A stretch of DNA of 7,165 bases from Pseudomonadota bacterium (GTDB lineage: Bacteria; Pseudomonadota; Alphaproteobacteria; Rhizobiales; Xanthobacteraceae): the NCBI GenBank assembly GCA_963205465.1, contig CAUJKG010000002.1, positions 1-7,165 of the forward strand, given 5' to 3'. Below the pieces are notes generated by a model that saw only the letters and a list, made by a program, of their open reading frames with translations, was not told the origin of the DNA and made no database searches. The stretch's first letter is position 1; each line of letters begins with the position of its first letter. This document shows, piece by piece, positions 5,456 through 7,165 of this stretch. The position numbers and the translations under genes were made by a program.

Positions 5456-5871
5456 CACTCACCGATCGCGTGCAGCACGATCTCGCGCCGGTGCGGGCGC
5501 GTGCGGTGCTCGAAGAGATAGATGCCCTGCCAGGTGCCGAGCACCGGGCGGCCATCCGCAATGGGAATCGAAAGGCTGGTCTGGGTGAGTGCGGCGCGCA
5601 GATGCGCCGGCATGTCGTCGGGCCCTTCAGCGGTGTGGATATAGCGATCCGATTCCGGCGCGATTTCCTCGAAATAATTCTGCAGGTCGGTTTGCACGTC
5701 GGGATCGGCATTCTCCTGAACCAGGAGCGACGCCGAAGTATGGCGGCAATAGACGGTGAGGAGACCGGTGGAGAACTTTTCGCGCTCGAGCCAGCGCAAT
5801 ACTTCGCGCGTGAATTCATAGAGCCCGCGGCCTTGGGTCGAAATCGTAAGGCTGTGCACTGCCTGCCGCAT
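5455..5871 (-). CDS. yjbQ: YjbQ family (UPF0047) protein
   Basis: Small single-domain protein of the YjbQ/UPF0047 family. E. coli and other members have weak thiamine-phosphate synthase activity, hence the name 'secondary thiamine-phosphate synthase', but the true role is unsettled. The 138-residue length is typical. Conserved blocks are CRHTSASLLVQENADPDV (42-59), HTAEGPDDMPAH (79-90) and LGTWQGIYLFEHR (111-123). The histidines, Asp and Glu in these blocks are those thought to form the metal and active site. No signal peptide is seen. The ATG at 5871 is supported by a strong AAGGAG ribosome site in the 28-base gap after ggt, so it is probably translated from the ggt transcript. The stop codon ends next to the tRNA-Gly 3' end. 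Confidence 0.93.
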   Translation of the reverse strand: MRQAVHSLTISTQGRGLYEFTREVLRWLEREKFSTGLLTVYCRHTSASLLVQENADPDVQTDLQNYFEEIAPESDRYIHTAEGPDDMPAHLRAALTQTSLSIPIADGRPVLGTWQGIYLFEHRTRPHRREIVLHAIGE

Positions 5872-5899
5872 TCCTTACCTTCTCCTTACATGCGTAGCG

Positions 5900-7165
5900 T
5901 TAGTGTCCCGCCGCCAGCGTGCCGATATAACGCGGATCGGAAACACCGGTGATGCCTTCGGGGGTTACGAGAATCGAATTCGCCGCCCCAATGTTGAAGG
6001 GGAACGGACTCACTTTATGTCCGTAGCGTTCGAAGGCGGCGAAGTTCTCCGGTTGCATCGTGGCCTCGAGCGCCCGCTCGATCCGCACCTGATCCGGCAT
6101 CCATTGATGATGCACGCGCGGGAGCAACACCGCCTCCGCGATATTGAGTTTATGATCGATCACGCCGCTGACGACGCGCAGGACCGTAGTGATGATGGTC
6201 GAGCCGCCGGGCGAGCCGGTGACGAGAAAAACCTTGCCGTCTTTCAGAAGAATCGCAGGCGTCATCGAGGAGAGCGGCTTTTTGCCGGGGCCCGGCGCAT
6301 TGGCGGCGCCCCCGATCAGGCCGAAAGCGTTCGGCACGCCCGGCGCCAGCGCGAAATCGTCGAGCTCGTTGTTCAGGAGCACGCCGGTGCCTTCGGCGAC
6401 GAGGCCAAGCCCGAAATTGAGGTTGAGCGTGACGGTGGCGGCGACCGCATTGCCGTATTGATCGAGCACGGAATAATGCGTGGTGTTGTCGCCTTCCTTC
6501 CGCGGCGTCAGTCCCGCGCGAATCACTGACGAAGGTGTTGCCTGGTCCGGGTCGATGGTGGCGCGGACCTTCGCGGCATAGTCCTTCGCGATCAGCCGCT
6601 CGAGCGGCACGTTTACGAAAGCAGGATCTCCGAAAAACTCCGCGCGGTCGGCATAAGCGCGCTTCATCGCCTCGACCATGAGATGCAAAGTCTGCGGCGC
6701 GTTGGGCCCGTATCTGCCAAGATCGTAGCCTTCCAGAATGTTGAGAAGCTGCACGAGCAAGGCGCCGCCCGAAGACGGCGGCGGCATCGAAAGAATATCG
6801 TAGCCGCGATAGCTGCCGCGAACTACTTCGAGCACTTCGGTCCGGTATGTTGCGATGTCTTCGGCGGTCATGACGCCACCGGCATCGCGCACCGCAGCCG
6901 CAATCTTCTGCGCGATTTCGCCGCGATAAAATGCGTCGGGACCTGCCTTCGCAATCGCTTCGAGAGTATTGGCGAGATCGGTCTGCACCAGGCGGTCGCC
7001 GTCATTAAGCGGTACGGCGTCTTGGGAGAAAATCTTCGCGGTCGAAGGCCAGCGCAGAAGCGTGCGGTGGAAGAAGTTGATCGAGCGCGCGAGATCGCTT
7101 TCGACCGGAATGCCGTCGCGTGCAAGCTTGATCGCGGGCGCAATCAGTTCGGCGAGCGTGAACTT
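5900..7165 (-). CDS. ggt: Gamma-glutamyltransferase (5' end beyond right edge)
   Basis: N-terminal-nucleophile hydrolase that cleaves or transfers the gamma-glutamyl group of glutathione and related peptides, usually in the periplasm. The visible 421 codons are open with no stop. They cover the C-terminal part of the large subunit and the whole small subunit. The autoprocessing site is DN-TTHYSVLD; the first Thr (codon 6482-6484) would become the nucleophile and N-terminus of a 194-residue small subunit. Substrate-pocket motifs follow: NNELDDF, PLSSMTPAI and TGSPGGS, whose Gly-Gly stabilises the oxyanion. PRVHHQWMPD and the closing SDPRYIG are also typical. In the large subunit PPPSSGGALLVQLLNILEGYDL (shown by its ends, 6784 down to 6719) is conserved. 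A GTG at 6988 is internal, not the start, since family similarity continues to the window edge; any signal peptide lies outside. It appears to head an operon with yjbQ. Confidence 0.95.
   Translation of the reverse strand, partial: KFTLAELIAPAIKLARDGIPVESDLARSINFFHRTLLRWPSTAKIFSQDAVPLNDGDRLVQTDLANTLEAIAKAGPDAFYRGEIAQKIAAAVRDAGGVMTAEDIATYRTEVLEVVRGSYRGYDILSMPPPSSGGALLVQLLNILEGYDLGRYGPNAPQTLHLMVEAMKRAYADRAEFFGDPAFVNVPLERLIAKDYAAKVRATIDPDQATPSSVIRAGLTPRKEGDNTTHYSVLDQYGNAVAATVTLNLNFGLGLVAEGTGVLLNNELDDFALAPGVPNAFGLIGGAANAPGPGKKPLSSMTPAILLKDGKVFLVTGSPGGSTIITTVLRVVSGVIDHKLNIAEAVLLPRVHHQWMPDQVRIERALEATMQPENFAAFERYGHKVSPFPFNIGAANSILVTPEGITGVSDPRYIGTLAAGH

Noticed and set aside
6986..6988. GTG as the start of a truncated gamma-glutamyltransferase
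   Set aside because: The same frame stays open for 59 more codons to the window edge and reads like the normal large subunit, so the gene is cut by the window, not shortened.
6868..7143. 91-residue minus-strand open frame near the right edge
   Set aside because: It is in a different frame from ggt, which continues open to the edge with clear gamma-glutamyltransferase sequence.

Overview
The window looks like ordinary chromosomal core sequence from a GC-rich alphaproteobacterium, most likely a member of the Hyphomicrobiales (Rhizobiales). The basis is family-level recognition by eye: a glnK-amtB pair with a -24/-12 promoter, a UbiH/COQ6-type hydroxylase, a chaperedoxin with an intact WCGPC motif, and a Trm112-like protein that has lost its zinc ligands. 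I see no transposase, integrase, phage gene, CRISPR array or sharp change in composition. The genus cannot be fixed from this stretch.

Layout, left to right. (1) Bases 1-820 hold a nitrogen-control pair read leftwards: glnK (PII protein), then amtB (ammonium channel), which leaves the window at base 1. The 295-base gap upstream of glnK (821-1115) carries a sigma-54-type promoter and several dyad sequences. One of these is a 17-bp A/T-centred palindrome suited to an NtrC-type activator. (2) tesB (acyl-CoA thioesterase II, minus strand) and a FAD-dependent ubiquinone-biosynthesis hydroxylase (plus strand) diverge from a 63-base gap. (3) The hydroxylase ends 2 bases from the end of an opposing three-gene minus-strand cluster: a chaperedoxin (CnoX/YbbN type), a free-standing LON substrate-binding-domain protein, and a Trm112-like protein. 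(4) A tRNA-Gly(GCC) gene with its own likely promoter reads rightwards. (5) yjbQ and ggt (gamma-glutamyltransferase, 5' end beyond the right edge) form a minus-strand pair, with ggt first.

How the parts work together. GlnK and AmtB form the standard ammonium sensing and gating pair, and the upstream signals fit induction under nitrogen limitation. The chaperedoxin and LON-domain genes are 23 bases apart and suggest a shared role in protein quality control, though this is inference from context. TesB, the ubiquinone hydroxylase, YjbQ and GGT are housekeeping metabolism with no evident functional link beyond proximity.

I did not find a clearly new multi-gene system. The points most worth a second look are the regulatory architecture upstream of glnK, the Shine-Dalgarno-containing palindrome in front of amtB, the chaperedoxin/LON-domain pairing, and the convergent gene ends that share one palindrome.
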